This document shows, one piece after another, positions 18,577-27,460 of a stretch of 64,000 nucleotides of DNA. Origin of the DNA: Anaerocolumna sedimenticola. GTDB lineage: Bacteria > Bacillota > Clostridia > Lachnospirales > Lachnospiraceae. How positions within the stretch are numbered: position 1 is the first letter of the stretch; the number at the start of each line of letters is the position of its first letter. A program made the translations under genes and the position numbers. The stretch is taken from positions 1,515,001-1,579,000 of the forward strand of contig NZ_CP048000.1 of NCBI RefSeq assembly GCF_009931695.1. Reading direction: 5' to 3'. The notes beneath the pieces were generated by a model. That model was not told the DNA's origin and searched no databases. It worked only from the letters and a program-made list of their open reading frames with translations.

Positions 18577-19200
18577 ATGTTTTCTAAATTTATGGGTTTA
18601 GAGCCTGAAAGACGGGATGTTGTTCTAAATGCAGCCCTTAAAGAATTTGCCAAAAAAGGTTTTGATGATGCGTCAACCAATGTTATTGCCAAGGAGTCCG
18701 GAATCTCTAAGCCATTGATGTTTCATTATGTCAACAATAAAAAGGATTTTTTCCTTTTCCTTTACGATTATTGCTTGGACGTTTTGGGAAGAGAATATTT
18801 CGACCGGATCGATATAAATGAAAAGGATATTTTTGAGCGTTTGCGGCAGACTTGTCTGTTAAAAATTCAAGTAATGCAAAAATACCCGTGGATTTTTGAT
18901 TTTATAAGAGTTGCTGTTTTTACCGATTCCGAATTAGTGAAGGATGACTTGGTAAAAAGGCGTAAAATGGTGGAAACCAGAAGTTTTGAACGGTTTTATG
19001 GTGATATAGATACATCGCGCTTCCGCAGCGGGTTGGATTTGGAAAAAGCAAAGCAATTGATTTTCTGGGCAGTAGGTGGTTATGCAAATCAAATACTGGA
19101 GCAATTTAAGAGTTCGGATATCCTGGAGTTTGATTTTGAAAAAATTCGTACTGAGTTTGACGGCTATCTTAACGAGCTGCGAAAAACCTATTATAAATGA
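18577..19200 (+). CDS. TetR-family transcriptional regulator
   Basis: 207 residues. N-terminal helix-turn-helix (VVLNAALKEFAKKGFDDASTNVIAKESGISKPLMFHYVNNKKDFF, ~13-57) and a helical ligand domain. An AGGGG site precedes the ATG. It is followed by an ABC exporter pair, so it probably controls drug or antibiotic efflux and represses itself through the two palindromes at 18443-18489. Confidence 0.9.
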   Translation: MFSKFMGLEPERRDVVLNAALKEFAKKGFDDASTNVIAKESGISKPLMFHYVNNKKDFFLFLYDYCLDVLGREYFDRIDINEKDIFERLRQTCLLKIQVMQKYPWIFDFIRVAVFTDSELVKDDLVKRRKMVETRSFERFYGDIDTSRFRSGLDLEKAKQLIFWAVGGYANQILEQFKSSDILEFDFEKIRTEFDGYLNELRKTYYK

Positions 19201-19245
19201 TCGGAGGGTAGTGTGAATAGTCTCACAAAAAAATGCGAGCCATTA

Positions 19246-19438
19246 GAAGAATAGCAAAAGCAGCTATTCTTCAGGATTTATGCCAGGAAAGCATGGGTGT
19301 TAGTGTGAAAGAAAATATAATAAAGAAAGGAATGCCGCATAGTGATTCTTTCACACTTTATATTTTTGATAATAGAATGCACGTATTATCCGCATTCTAT
19401 TGTATGTGGCTGTAATACATCTGTGAGCAGATGTGTTA
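19246..19438. repeat. Cluster of four consecutive hairpins between TetR and ABC genes
   Basis: Four perfect or near-perfect palindromes lie head to tail: GAAGAATAGC/GCTATTCTTC (19246-19272), GTGTGAAAGAA/TTCTTTCACAC (19303-19356), AATAGAATGC/GCATTCTATT (19371-19401) and TAATACATCT/AGATGTGTTA (19413-19438). The second contains GAAAGGAATGCCGCATAGTGATTC, shared in part with 38372-38390. This 250-base gap has no credible ORF. It may be a nest of intergenic palindromes or a structured leader. Confidence 0.65.
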
Positions 19439-19454
19439 TGCTAGGGGTATAATT

Positions 19455-20357
19455 ATGAAGAATGTTATTGAAACAAGAAAACTTACTAAGTCCTATGGCA
19501 AGCAGGAGGCTTTACGCGGAGTTGATTTGACTGTAAAACAAGGCGAGGTGTATGGATTTATCGGCCCCAATGGAGCAGGAAAATCTACAACCATCCGAAT
19601 TCTTTTAGGGATGCTGCACAAAAGCAGCGGAGAGGCAAAACTGTTTGGCGGCGACCCGTGGCAGGATGCTGTGACTCTTCATCAGCGTCTTGTCTATGTG
19701 CCGGGGGATGTGGCTTTGTGGCCCAACTTAACCGGCGGTGAGGTAATTGATTTCCTGGGCCGCTTACACGGCAAAATTAATCCCTCCCGCCGCAAGGAAT
19801 TACTGGACAGGTTTCAGCTGGATCCAAAGAAAAAATGCCGCAGCTATTCCAAAGGAAACCGCCAGAAGGTAGCGCTGGTCTCTGCTTTTGCTTCCGACGC
19901 GGATCTGATGATTTTAGATGAGCCTACCAGCGGCCTTGATCCGTTAATGGAGCAGGTTTTTCAGGATTGTATCTTTGAAGTAAAGAAGCAGGGAAAAACT
20001 GTTTTTCTATCCAGCCATATTCTTGCGGAGGTAGAAGCACTTTGCGACCAGGTTGGGATTATCCGGCAGGGAAAAATTGTCGAGTCCGGCACCCTTACCG
20101 AACTGCGGCATTTGACACGTACAACCGTGACCGTGGAACTAACCAAACCTGCAAACCTGAATCAGCTGCAAGGGGTTCACGACGTATCACGAATGGATGA
20201 AAAGTGGAGCTTTTCGGTGGATGCCGATTCCATAGATGCAGTTATGAATGCGCTTGCACCAATGGGTATTAAATCGCTTATAGCGGAACCTCCTACTCTT
20301 GAAGAACTGTTCAAACGCCACTATGGAGATAAGCCCCAGAGAAAGGAGTTGAACTGA
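19455..20357 (+). CDS. ABC exporter ATP-binding protein
   Basis: 300 residues from ATG 19455; an in-frame start at 19431 lies inside the fourth hairpin and lacks a site. Walker A GPNGAGKSTTIR, signature YSKGNRQKVALV, Walker B DLMILDEPTSGLDP, H-loop SSHIL. C-terminal extension as in drug/polyketide exporters. Base composition is clearly more GC-rich than TetR and the neighbours, which suggests transfer together with the permease gene that starts two bases later. Confidence 0.92.
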   Translation: MKNVIETRKLTKSYGKQEALRGVDLTVKQGEVYGFIGPNGAGKSTTIRILLGMLHKSSGEAKLFGGDPWQDAVTLHQRLVYVPGDVALWPNLTGGEVIDFLGRLHGKINPSRRKELLDRFQLDPKKKCRSYSKGNRQKVALVSAFASDADLMILDEPTSGLDPLMEQVFQDCIFEVKKQGKTVFLSSHILAEVEALCDQVGIIRQGKIVESGTLTELRHLTRTTVTVELTKPANLNQLQGVHDVSRMDEKWSFSVDADSIDAVMNALAPMGIKSLIAEPPTLEELFKRHYGDKPQRKELN

Positions 20358-20358
20358 C

Positions 20359-21957
20359 ATGAAAGGAAATCATTTTGCCGGTACAGGCAAGCTGCTTAAG
20401 TTTTATCTGCGAAGAGACCGAATAGTACTTCCTACATGGATCTTGCTTCCCATAATTCTTATTATGGGTCAGATGTCTTTCGTGAAAGCGCTGCCGGATT
20501 GGCAGGTGCTTATCACTGAACTGTCCGCAAGCCCCCTTACCGCTTCTATGCTCGGGCCTATTGTTCCGTTAAGCATAGAGGGCGCTATCCTGTGGCGGGG
20601 CCTGCTGCAAGCCTCCATAGCAGTTATGTTCGGAGCGGCGCTTACAATGATTCGGCATACCCGCACAGAGGAAGAATCCGGAAGAAATGAATGGATTCTT
20701 GGAAGACCGGTAGGAAGATACGCCAATCTGTCTGCAGCATTGATTCTTTCTTGCGGGGGAAGCCTGCTGGCGGGCTTATTGACTGCCGCAGTCCTGTTGG
20801 GCAACGGCCTCGCAGGAAACGGTTCTCTGCTGGCAGGATTGACGCTTACCGCTTCCGGATGTATCTTTGCTGGGATAGGCTGTTTATGTGCTCAGATTTT
20901 TGAGCACAGCGGAAGTGCAAGAGGGGGCGTATTTAGTGTATACGGATTAAGTATGATTGCCATGGTTCTTAATAATATGGGTGGCGGCAGCACCGGTTGG
21001 GCTCTACTTGCCCCCGAAGCATGGTTTCGTATCACCGTTCCCTTTGGGGAAAATCATGCCTGGAAATTGTTGGTTTTTATCCTGCTTTCAGCCCTGCCGA
21101 TGATACTTTCCTATATGATGCTTGTACGCCGTAACATGGGTGCCGGCCTTATCCCACAGAAAGAAGGTTCAGCTGACGCATCCCCCCGTTTCAACTCTTC
21201 GTTGTCTTTAGCCTGGCGGCAGTACAAAGGCAGTATTCTTATCTGGGCAATCGGCATGGCTTACCTTGGAGGGATTATGGGTGCAGGTACGCCCAATATA
21301 TCCGGAGCCATAAGTTCCACGTTCGCCCGGATGAACACCTCCTGGGCACCAGCTATGGCAAAGCTGGGCAATCAGGAAGGTTTCATTGCCATTTTAATCT
21401 ATATCCTGGGACTGATGGCCGGTTTATCAGTCTTTGCCATCACGGCGGTACAACGTCTGGGGAAAGAAGAAAAGGAGCATTATGCCGAGATGGTACTGTC
21501 GAGACCCGTAAACCGGGTCAAATGGATGGGAAGCTATCTAATGGTTGCCTTCATAGGCAGCGCATTAATACTTCTTGTCCTCGGTTTGACTTCCGGATTA
21601 GGATGGAGTATCGCCGCGGGAGAGTTTAGTTATTTTCCCCGCGTGTTAGGTATGAGCCTTTCAAAAATCCCTTCCGTCTGGACAATTATCGGCATTGCCG
21701 CAATGCTGTACGGCTGGCTGCCCCGTATCGCGTCTGTTCTCAATTGGTTTATATTGGGCGTGTTTATCTTCATCGAGATGCTTTGGGAAGTCGGAATCGC
21801 CGGATGGTCCGCAATGCAATGGACGCCTTTCGCCTATGCCCATTACAGTATTCCAATCAATGAGCTTAGGGTTATGCCGCTGATTGTGTTAACAGTTATT
21901 GCAGCAGCACTTACATGGTTAGGGTTCATTGGATTCAGGTCTCGAAGTATTGGGTAA
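20359..21957 (+). CDS. ABC exporter permease (ABC-2, polyether/tetronasin-resistance-like)
   Basis: 532 residues with about twelve membrane segments in two halves, as in the large fused permeases known from antibiotic producers (TnrB-like) and many Gram-positive bacteria. LRRDRIVLPTWILLP at the start and TEEESGRNEWILGRPVGR after helix 3 are typical. GC-rich like the ATPase gene. The likely function is export of an antibiotic or other hydrophobic compound; the substrate is unknown. Confidence 0.88.
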   Translation: MKGNHFAGTGKLLKFYLRRDRIVLPTWILLPIILIMGQMSFVKALPDWQVLITELSASPLTASMLGPIVPLSIEGAILWRGLLQASIAVMFGAALTMIRHTRTEEESGRNEWILGRPVGRYANLSAALILSCGGSLLAGLLTAAVLLGNGLAGNGSLLAGLTLTASGCIFAGIGCLCAQIFEHSGSARGGVFSVYGLSMIAMVLNNMGGGSTGWALLAPEAWFRITVPFGENHAWKLLVFILLSALPMILSYMMLVRRNMGAGLIPQKEGSADASPRFNSSLSLAWRQYKGSILIWAIGMAYLGGIMGAGTPNISGAISSTFARMNTSWAPAMAKLGNQEGFIAILIYILGLMAGLSVFAITAVQRLGKEEKEHYAEMVLSRPVNRVKWMGSYLMVAFIGSALILLVLGLTSGLGWSIAAGEFSYFPRVLGMSLSKIPSVWTIIGIAAMLYGWLPRIASVLNWFILGVFIFIEMLWEVGIAGWSAMQWTPFAYAHYSIPINELRVMPLIVLTVIAAALTWLGFIGFRSRSIG

Positions 21958-22086
21958 AATAAAAGTAGAAACAAGTAAAACCAGATTTAATAGGTATATC
22001 CGTTCCTCTTACAGTTTTTGGGTTATGAAGAGAGGATATTAGTAAAACAATTAAAAAGGACAATTTATTAGTGGAATGACTGGGAA

Positions 22087-22125
22087 CTCCATCAAATATA
22101 TTATAATAATAAATATTTGATGGAG
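22087..22125 (+). promoter_or_regulatory. Perfect hairpin covering the ribosome site of the deacetylase gene
   Basis: CTCCATCAAATAT (22087-22099) and ATATTTGATGGAG (22113-22125) form a 13-bp perfect stem. The right arm contains the GGAG that serves ATG 22132. If transcribed, the stem would hide the ribosome site. As DNA it could be an operator. Confidence 0.55.
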
Positions 22126-22131
22126 TTTTTC

Positions 22132-22950
22132 ATGAAATGGATAAAACAGATAAAATATAAAAATGTGATTCTGACCATTTTTGTATTTGTCATTGCGTAC
22201 TTACTTGGCGGCGGAGCTGCTGTATTAGCTGATGTATATGGAAAAGATATTTTAAAGCCAAGTGAAGAAAACTGGGGACTTGGGTTCTCCAAGGAGGGAA
22301 GTCCTCCTACGGGCAATGCTACGCCGGATGAAATGAAAAAATATGATGCCTACTATATCGGAGACGTTAATAAAAAGGTTATCTATTTAACTTTTGATGC
22401 AGGGTATGAAAACGGATATACGCCTGCTATCCTGGATGCCCTGAAAAAGCATAATGTCAAGGCAACCTTTTTTATAGTGGGTAATTATATTAATACAAGT
22501 CCGGATTTGGTTAAACGAATGCTAAACGAAGGACATAATGTAGGGAATCATACATATCACCATCCCAATATGTCAAGTATGGCGTCCTTGGAATCTTTCC
22601 GTAAAGAATTGGAAGATCTGGATACGGCATATGAGGCTTGTACCGGACAGAAGATGATAAAATATTATAGGCCGCCTCAGGGAAAATACAGTGAATCAAA
22701 TTTGAAAATGGCTCAGGAATTAGGATATAAGACATTTTTCTGGAGTCTGGCTTATGTTGATTGGTATCAGGATAAACAGCCTACGAAAGAGGAAGCCTTT
22801 AAAAAGTTATGCGGAAGGATCCATCCGGGTGCTATCGTACTTCTTCATAGTACATCTAAGACAAATTCTGAAATCTTGGATGAGTTACTTACCAAATGGG
22901 AAGAGATGGGTTATACATTCGGGAATTTAAATGATTTGGTCCAACAATGA
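22132..22950 (+). CDS. PdaA-like polysaccharide (peptidoglycan) deacetylase
   Basis: 272 residues from ATG 22132. One N-terminal membrane helix or signal (~11-32), then a NodB domain: LTFDAGYENG (motif 1 Asp), HNVGNHTYHHPNMS (motif 2 His pair), YYRPPQGKYSESNL (motif 3) and the late HPGAIVLLHS motif. The order and the early DAG rather than DDG fit PdaA/delta-lactam-type deacetylases, which make muramic-delta-lactam in spore cortex. The exact substrate is inferred. Confidence 0.9.
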   Translation: MKWIKQIKYKNVILTIFVFVIAYLLGGGAAVLADVYGKDILKPSEENWGLGFSKEGSPPTGNATPDEMKKYDAYYIGDVNKKVIYLTFDAGYENGYTPAILDALKKHNVKATFFIVGNYINTSPDLVKRMLNEGHNVGNHTYHHPNMSSMASLESFRKELEDLDTAYEACTGQKMIKYYRPPQGKYSESNLKMAQELGYKTFFWSLAYVDWYQDKQPTKEEAFKKLCGRIHPGAIVLLHSTSKTNSEILDELLTKWEEMGYTFGNLNDLVQQ

Positions 22951-23035
22951 ATTAAGTCCAAGTCAGACAATAAATTCGGTCTGAGTTGAACAATAAAATT
23001 AGCCTAATCGAAAGGAAAAATAAACGGATAGAAAT

Positions 23036-23110
23036 AGTGCTGCTGCAATCCGATTCTGCTGAATTATGACATTTTGTGTCTTGGCAGAATGAAGATTGCA
23101 ACAGCACTTT
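23036..23110. terminator. CTGTTGCA-type hairpin, copy 3; shared terminator of convergent genes
   Basis: AGTGCTGCTGCAATC (23036-23050) pairs with GATTGCAACAGCACT (23094-23108) with one mismatch; an inner ATTCTGC/GCAGAAT stem extends it. It lies between the convergent deacetylase and oadB genes. Confidence 0.65.
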
Positions 23111-23179
23111 ATTCATTAGGTATATTTAGATTCAATTTAATTAAGATTTATTTGATAAAGTATACAGTTAAAATAACAA

Positions 23180-24316
23180 TTATTTAAATAAAGATAAAAG
23201 AATACCGGCTGCAACAGCGGAACCGATAACTCCGGCTACGTTTGGGCCCATAGCATGCATAAGCAGATAATTGCCGGGACTTGCTTTCTGTCCTTCTACC
23301 TGAGATACGCGGGCAGCCATAGGTACGGCAGATACTCCGGCTGAGCCGATAAGAGGATTTATCTTACCCTTAGTTACCCAGCACATGAATTTACCGATTA
23401 AAAGACCCCCAATGGTACTGAACATAAAAGCAGTAAGTCCCAGAATAATAATTCCTATTGTCTGAGGTCTTAAAAATTCTGAACCAACCGCGGTGGCGCC
23501 GACGGTAACCCCTAAGAAAATGGTTACTATATTAATCAATGCATTCTGTACAGTATCAGACAATCTCTCAACCACTCCGGATTCCCTGAAAAGATTGCCC
23601 AACATAAGCATACCGATTAACGGAGCAACGGATGGGAGGAGCAAGATGCATATTACTGATACGGCAATAGGAAAACAAATCTTTTCTAACTTGGATACGC
23701 TTCTTAATTGTTCCATTTTCACTTTACGTTCTTTATCCGTTGTAAGTAATTTCATTAACGGTGGCTGAATCAACGGAATCAATGCCATATAGGAATAAGC
23801 GGCTACTGCTATGGATGCCAGAAGATGGGGAGCCAACCTTGTTGTCAGATAAATAGCTGTGGGACCATCCGCACCGCCGATGATACCAATGGAGGCAGCC
23901 TCCTGGGGTGTGAACCCCATAACAGATGCTATGATGAAAGCTACTGCAATACCAAACTGAGCACCGGCTCCTATGAGTAAACTGCTTGGACGGGCAATAA
24001 GTGGACCGAAATCAGTCATCGCACCAATTCCTAAAAATATCAAGGATGGATAAATTCCCTTTTTAACTCCCATATACAGATAATACAAAAGTCCGCCTGC
24101 TTCTTTTGAACTTGCGGGTTCAGCCATAAGGCCTGTTAATGGCAGATTCGCTAAGAGCATACCAAAAGCGATTGGTAACAGCAGAAGCGGTTCAAATTTT
24201 TTACCAATAGCCAGATAGATAAGAACACATGAAATAAAAATCATTACGAGAGATTGCCAGGTTAAAGCAACAAAACCGGAATCTTCCCACAATTTTACCA
24301 GTGAATCAATAAACAC
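23180..24316 (-). CDS. Sodium-translocating decarboxylase beta subunit (OadB/GcdB/MmdB)
   Basis: 378 residues, GTG start with AGGAGG upstream. Nine or more membrane helices. Signature segments are GIIGGADGPTAIYL with the Asp of the sodium site, GSEFLRPQTIGIIILGL and SAVPMAARVSQVEGQKASPGNYLLMHAMGPNVAGVIGSA. The subunit couples decarboxylation of a biotin-bound carboxyl group to sodium export. Only a gamma-like protein is adjacent; the carboxyltransferase and biotin subunits are not in view. Confidence 0.93.
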   Translation of the reverse strand: MFIDSLVKLWEDSGFVALTWQSLVMIFISCVLIYLAIGKKFEPLLLLPIAFGMLLANLPLTGLMAEPASSKEAGGLLYYLYMGVKKGIYPSLIFLGIGAMTDFGPLIARPSSLLIGAGAQFGIAVAFIIASVMGFTPQEAASIGIIGGADGPTAIYLTTRLAPHLLASIAVAAYSYMALIPLIQPPLMKLLTTDKERKVKMEQLRSVSKLEKICFPIAVSVICILLLPSVAPLIGMLMLGNLFRESGVVERLSDTVQNALINIVTIFLGVTVGATAVGSEFLRPQTIGIIILGLTAFMFSTIGGLLIGKFMCWVTKGKINPLIGSAGVSAVPMAARVSQVEGQKASPGNYLLMHAMGPNVAGVIGSAVAAGILLSLFK

Positions 24317-24366
24317 AATGAAGTCCTCCTTTAATTTGTCACAAATAGTATTTGATGTGAATTCTT

Positions 24367-24519
24367 TTAATAAGCATCCGTTGAACTTTTTTCATTTCTT
24401 TTCTCAATGCTTACAATAATCAGAGAAAATATCCGAATAATAGCCCAGAGCATGCCTAAGACGGCAAATACCACTGACATGCAGAATAATGCAATAAGAA
24501 TACTCTCATACAAAGCCAC
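24367..24519 (-). CDS. Small OadG-like membrane subunit
   Basis: 50 residues from GTG 24519 (GGGGTG six bases upstream); a start three codons earlier at GTG 24528 is possible. One hydrophobic helix (SILIALFCMSVVFAVLGMLWAII) and a charged tail IEKRNEKSSTD. Size, topology and its place 50 bases before oadB point to a gamma-type subunit. It is too divergent for me to be sure. Confidence 0.65.
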   Translation of the reverse strand: MALYESILIALFCMSVVFAVLGMLWAIIRIFSLIIVSIEKRNEKSSTDAY

Positions 24520-24659
24520 TTCATTCACCCCATTTCATTCGTTAAGTCAGGTCTTAATTTATTTTAAACCGGAGATAAGTGTGAAATATTTTTCTCCGAT
24601 TCGCCTATGTGTGTATATTTCATATATTAGTTGACATGCAATTAGATATGGTTTTTTAC

Positions 24660-24792
24660 AAAAAAAAGGAGAACTTCAATAAAGAAGCTCTCCACCCTAT
24701 AAGCCTAAACTTGAAACAGTTTTAATAAACTGCCAACCGGAAAAAATCGAAATATTTTTTTACATTATACCATAAATAGTACCGACTGTCAA
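24660..24792 (-). ncRNA. Promoter and ~98-nt terminated transcript upstream of oadG (sRNA or attenuator)
   Basis: On the minus strand TTGACA (24787-24792), 17 bases, TATAAT (24764-24769) form an ideal promoter. A start near 24757 would yield about 98 nt with a CAGTTTattaAAACTG hairpin, ending at a hairpin (24668-24693, one mismatch) followed by eight U. No ORF lies inside. It is either a small RNA or a leader with attenuator/riboswitch for oadG-oadB, whose coding start is about 140 bases further on. I recognise no known class. Confidence 0.6.
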
Positions 24793-25163
24793 TATGTGTT
24801 AATTGTAAGCTCCATGCGCGTTTATTGACATTCATTGACATATGTCGACAAAGTTTAATGCCTGAGTTCTAATATAAATACCATTAGAATAGAGACCAAT
24901 CAAAACTTCAGCGTGAAATTTACAGCAGATTACTGAAATATTATGAAAAAAGAATACTTGGACTAAATATCTGTGTAATACAGGATTGCAGTTCTAAAAC
25001 ATAAATACTGTTTATATATTTTGTATAGGAAGCAATTAAAATTCGCGGTATATATAGCAGAATTAACAAAAATATGTAAAAGAGCCGGAATTGCGTTTAA
25101 GAAACCGGAGGAGTGTCCGGAAGGCGGAAGGAACACCGAAGGTAACAGGTAACATTAAAATTT

Positions 25164-25256
25164 AAAATCACCTTTAGGCCGAAAAAATTAAATTATCGGC
25201 TCTGCCGCAAATCTCAGAGGATTTGCCGGCAGATTTCCGTAAATGCAGGTGATTTT
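25164..25256 (+). promoter_or_regulatory. Three-way-junction leader RNA before the ABC operon
   Basis: Closing stem AAAATCACCT (25164-25173) with AGGTGATTTT (25247-25256). Inside it are hairpin GCCGA...TCGGC (25178-25200) and a strong hairpin CTGCCGCAAATC...GATTTGCCGGCAG (25202-25232, one bulged C). It is 70 bases before the binding-protein start, in a 660-base region (24670-25326) without coding sequence. The fold resembles a riboswitch-like junction, but no class is recognised and no terminator follows it. Confidence 0.5.
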
Positions 25257-25326
25257 TAAATAAAGGAATGGAAAGTCTTAGAAATTAAGAACTGGAAATT
25301 CGAAATAAATTAAAGGAGGTATTTCT

Positions 25327-27347
25327 ATGAAAAAGGTAATGCACCGGTTACTGGCTTACGCTGTAGTTTTCGTTCTTATGGTTACCATGCTTACAGGCTG
25401 CAAGGGTCCTAAGAACACGACAACCGGGACGGAGACTGCTCAAACGACGGAAAAAGCAGAGGCTGTAACGGATACTGAAACGGGGGCTGAAACTGAAACG
25501 AAGGCTGAGGCAGAACCTGCGCCATCGGGAGAGACGACGGAGGTTGGTACTCCAAGAAATGAAACACTTATCGTTGAGTGTCAGTCGCCTACTGACACAC
25601 CAGGACAGTTTAATTCCTATATGCAGGGAACTACCATGGGATTTGGTATTCATCAGCTTATGTCTGCGATGATGTGGGAAATCGATACTGTCAAAGGTGA
25701 ACAGTTCGGCGAAGTTGCAGATGGTATGCCGGAATCAAATGCTGATTTTACAGAGCATACGGTTAAGATTCGTCAAGGTATTAAATGGTCTGACGGTGAG
25801 GATTTAACTGCCGGCGATGTTGTATTTACAGTTAACATGATAATGACCAACCCTGGGATCACTCAGAATGCTTATTACAATCAGGTATTTAAATCTGTTG
25901 AGAAAGTAGACGATTATACCGTTAAGTTTGTTACGAAGGAGTCTTTCCCTCGTTTGGCACAGCGATTTGGCGTTACTATCTGGGGTAATGATTTAAGAAT
26001 CGTTCCGGAACACATCTACTCAAAACAGGCTGATGTTACTCAGTTTAAGGATTCAGCTCCTGTTGTTGCCGGTCCATATACCGTAAAGGCTTATGACGAG
26101 TTAGGAAAATGGGTTCTGTATGAACGCCGTGAAGACTGGAAGAACAGTACAATAGGTGTGGTAACAGGAAAAGAGCCTAAGGCTAAATACGTATGGTTCA
26201 GAAATCTTGGCGATGATACTACCCGCCAGATGAGCCTTATTAATAACGAAGTTGATATCCTTTGCGAAGTTACACCGGAAATGTTAGAGGTTATGACTGC
26301 ACAGAACCCGAATATCGCATGCTGGTATAAGGGCTTCCCATATGCTACCAGTGATGACCCCTGCTCAAAAGGTTTGGCTTTCTCCATGGGTAAAGGCGCT
26401 CCTTTTGATAATAAAGATTTCCGTTGGGGTATTGCACTTGCTATGAATTTTGATGAGATCTCACAGAACATATTTAACGGTGTCGGCCGTGCGTCACCGT
26501 TCCCGATGCTTACAAACACAAGTGCATGTCAGGAATTGTATGTAAAACCTCTGCTTCCATGGCTGAAAGATTTCTCACTTGATTTAGGTGATGGGACTAC
26601 AGTGAAACCTTTCGATGATGGTTATGCAGAAAGAATCGCCGGTGTTCTCAGGGATAAAGGTTATGATATCCCAACGGATCATGATGCTCTTATCGATATG
26701 TTTGGTGTAGGCTGCTGGAAATACGATCCTGCTGCAGCTGAGAAACTGTTTATTAAAGCAGGTCTTGAGAAAAAGATGACGGCTGGTATTTTAATGGTAA
26801 ACCTTTCACATTCAACATGACATATTTAGCAGATACGGAAGCTCAGACAGGACGTGGTGTTCAGGCGGCTTTCGACCAGCTTACAAAATTTGGTTTCAAA
26901 ATCAATCTTGTTAGTGAATCCAGTGCAACATGGGATACCAATGGTCAAACAGGACAGTATGATATTGCCGGATACTGGCCTACCGGTTTCATAACCAAAG
27001 ATATCTATTCACAAATCAATGGCTGGGATGCTGATCTTATCGTTCCGATGGGAGAGAAAGGTTCAGGTCAGGGAACTCGCTGGAAGAATGACAAAGCTAC
27101 AAAAATTATTCATGAACTAGCGAAACTTTCGCCTGATGATCCGAAAGCATATGATTTAGGTATGGAATTTTTCAAGAATTCCATAGAAGAACTTCCGTTT
27201 ATTGGCTTCCATTCAGGTGTTAAGTTCGTTCCGACCAACAGCACATACTGGAATAACTATCCAAATTCAGAAAATCCTTATAATGGTCCGTGGTGGTGGT
27301 GGAGCTGCTTTAAATATATACTGACAGAGATTTCACCGGTTCAGTAA
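25327..27347 (+). pseudogene. Family-5 ABC substrate-binding lipoprotein, split by a one-base frameshift
   Basis: The N-terminal frame 25327-26820 encodes a lipoprotein signal (MLTGC), a Glu/Thr-rich tether and most of a family-5 binding protein (AEAEPAPSGETTEVG..., WSDGEDLTAGDVVFTVNMI). The C-terminal frame 26817-27347 completes it (FNMTYLADTEAQTGRG to ILTEISPVQ). Between them the correct reading KDDGWYFNGKPFTFNMTYL appears only after a -1 shift at GAG AAAAAG (26767-26775). One missing A in an A6 run explains it. The Trp-rich end (WWWWS) suits an oligosaccharide-binding rather than peptide-binding protein. Confidence 0.85.
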
Positions 27348-27380
27348 AATAAAAGGTTCGGTTACTGTAATATAGTATTT

Positions 27381-27412
27381 GTTACTGCCTGGTGGCTTCA
27401 CCGGGCAGTAAT
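27381..27412 (+). other. Intercistronic hairpin between binding protein and permease
   Basis: GTTACTGCC...GGGCAGTAAT with an inner GGTG/CACC stem and no T-run. It probably protects the upstream mRNA or dampens downstream expression, as is common after binding-protein genes. Confidence 0.6.
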
Positions 27413-27460
27413 AACATTAAGGAAAAATCATCACGAATTTACAAAAAAGGAGTGAAGCAG

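Noticed and set aside
26767..26780. Programmed -1 frameshifting as the cause of the split binding protein
   Set aside because: The site reads G-AAA-AAG, not the efficient A-AAA-AAG, and no strong downstream stem was found; a lost A is simpler. Kept only as an alternative.
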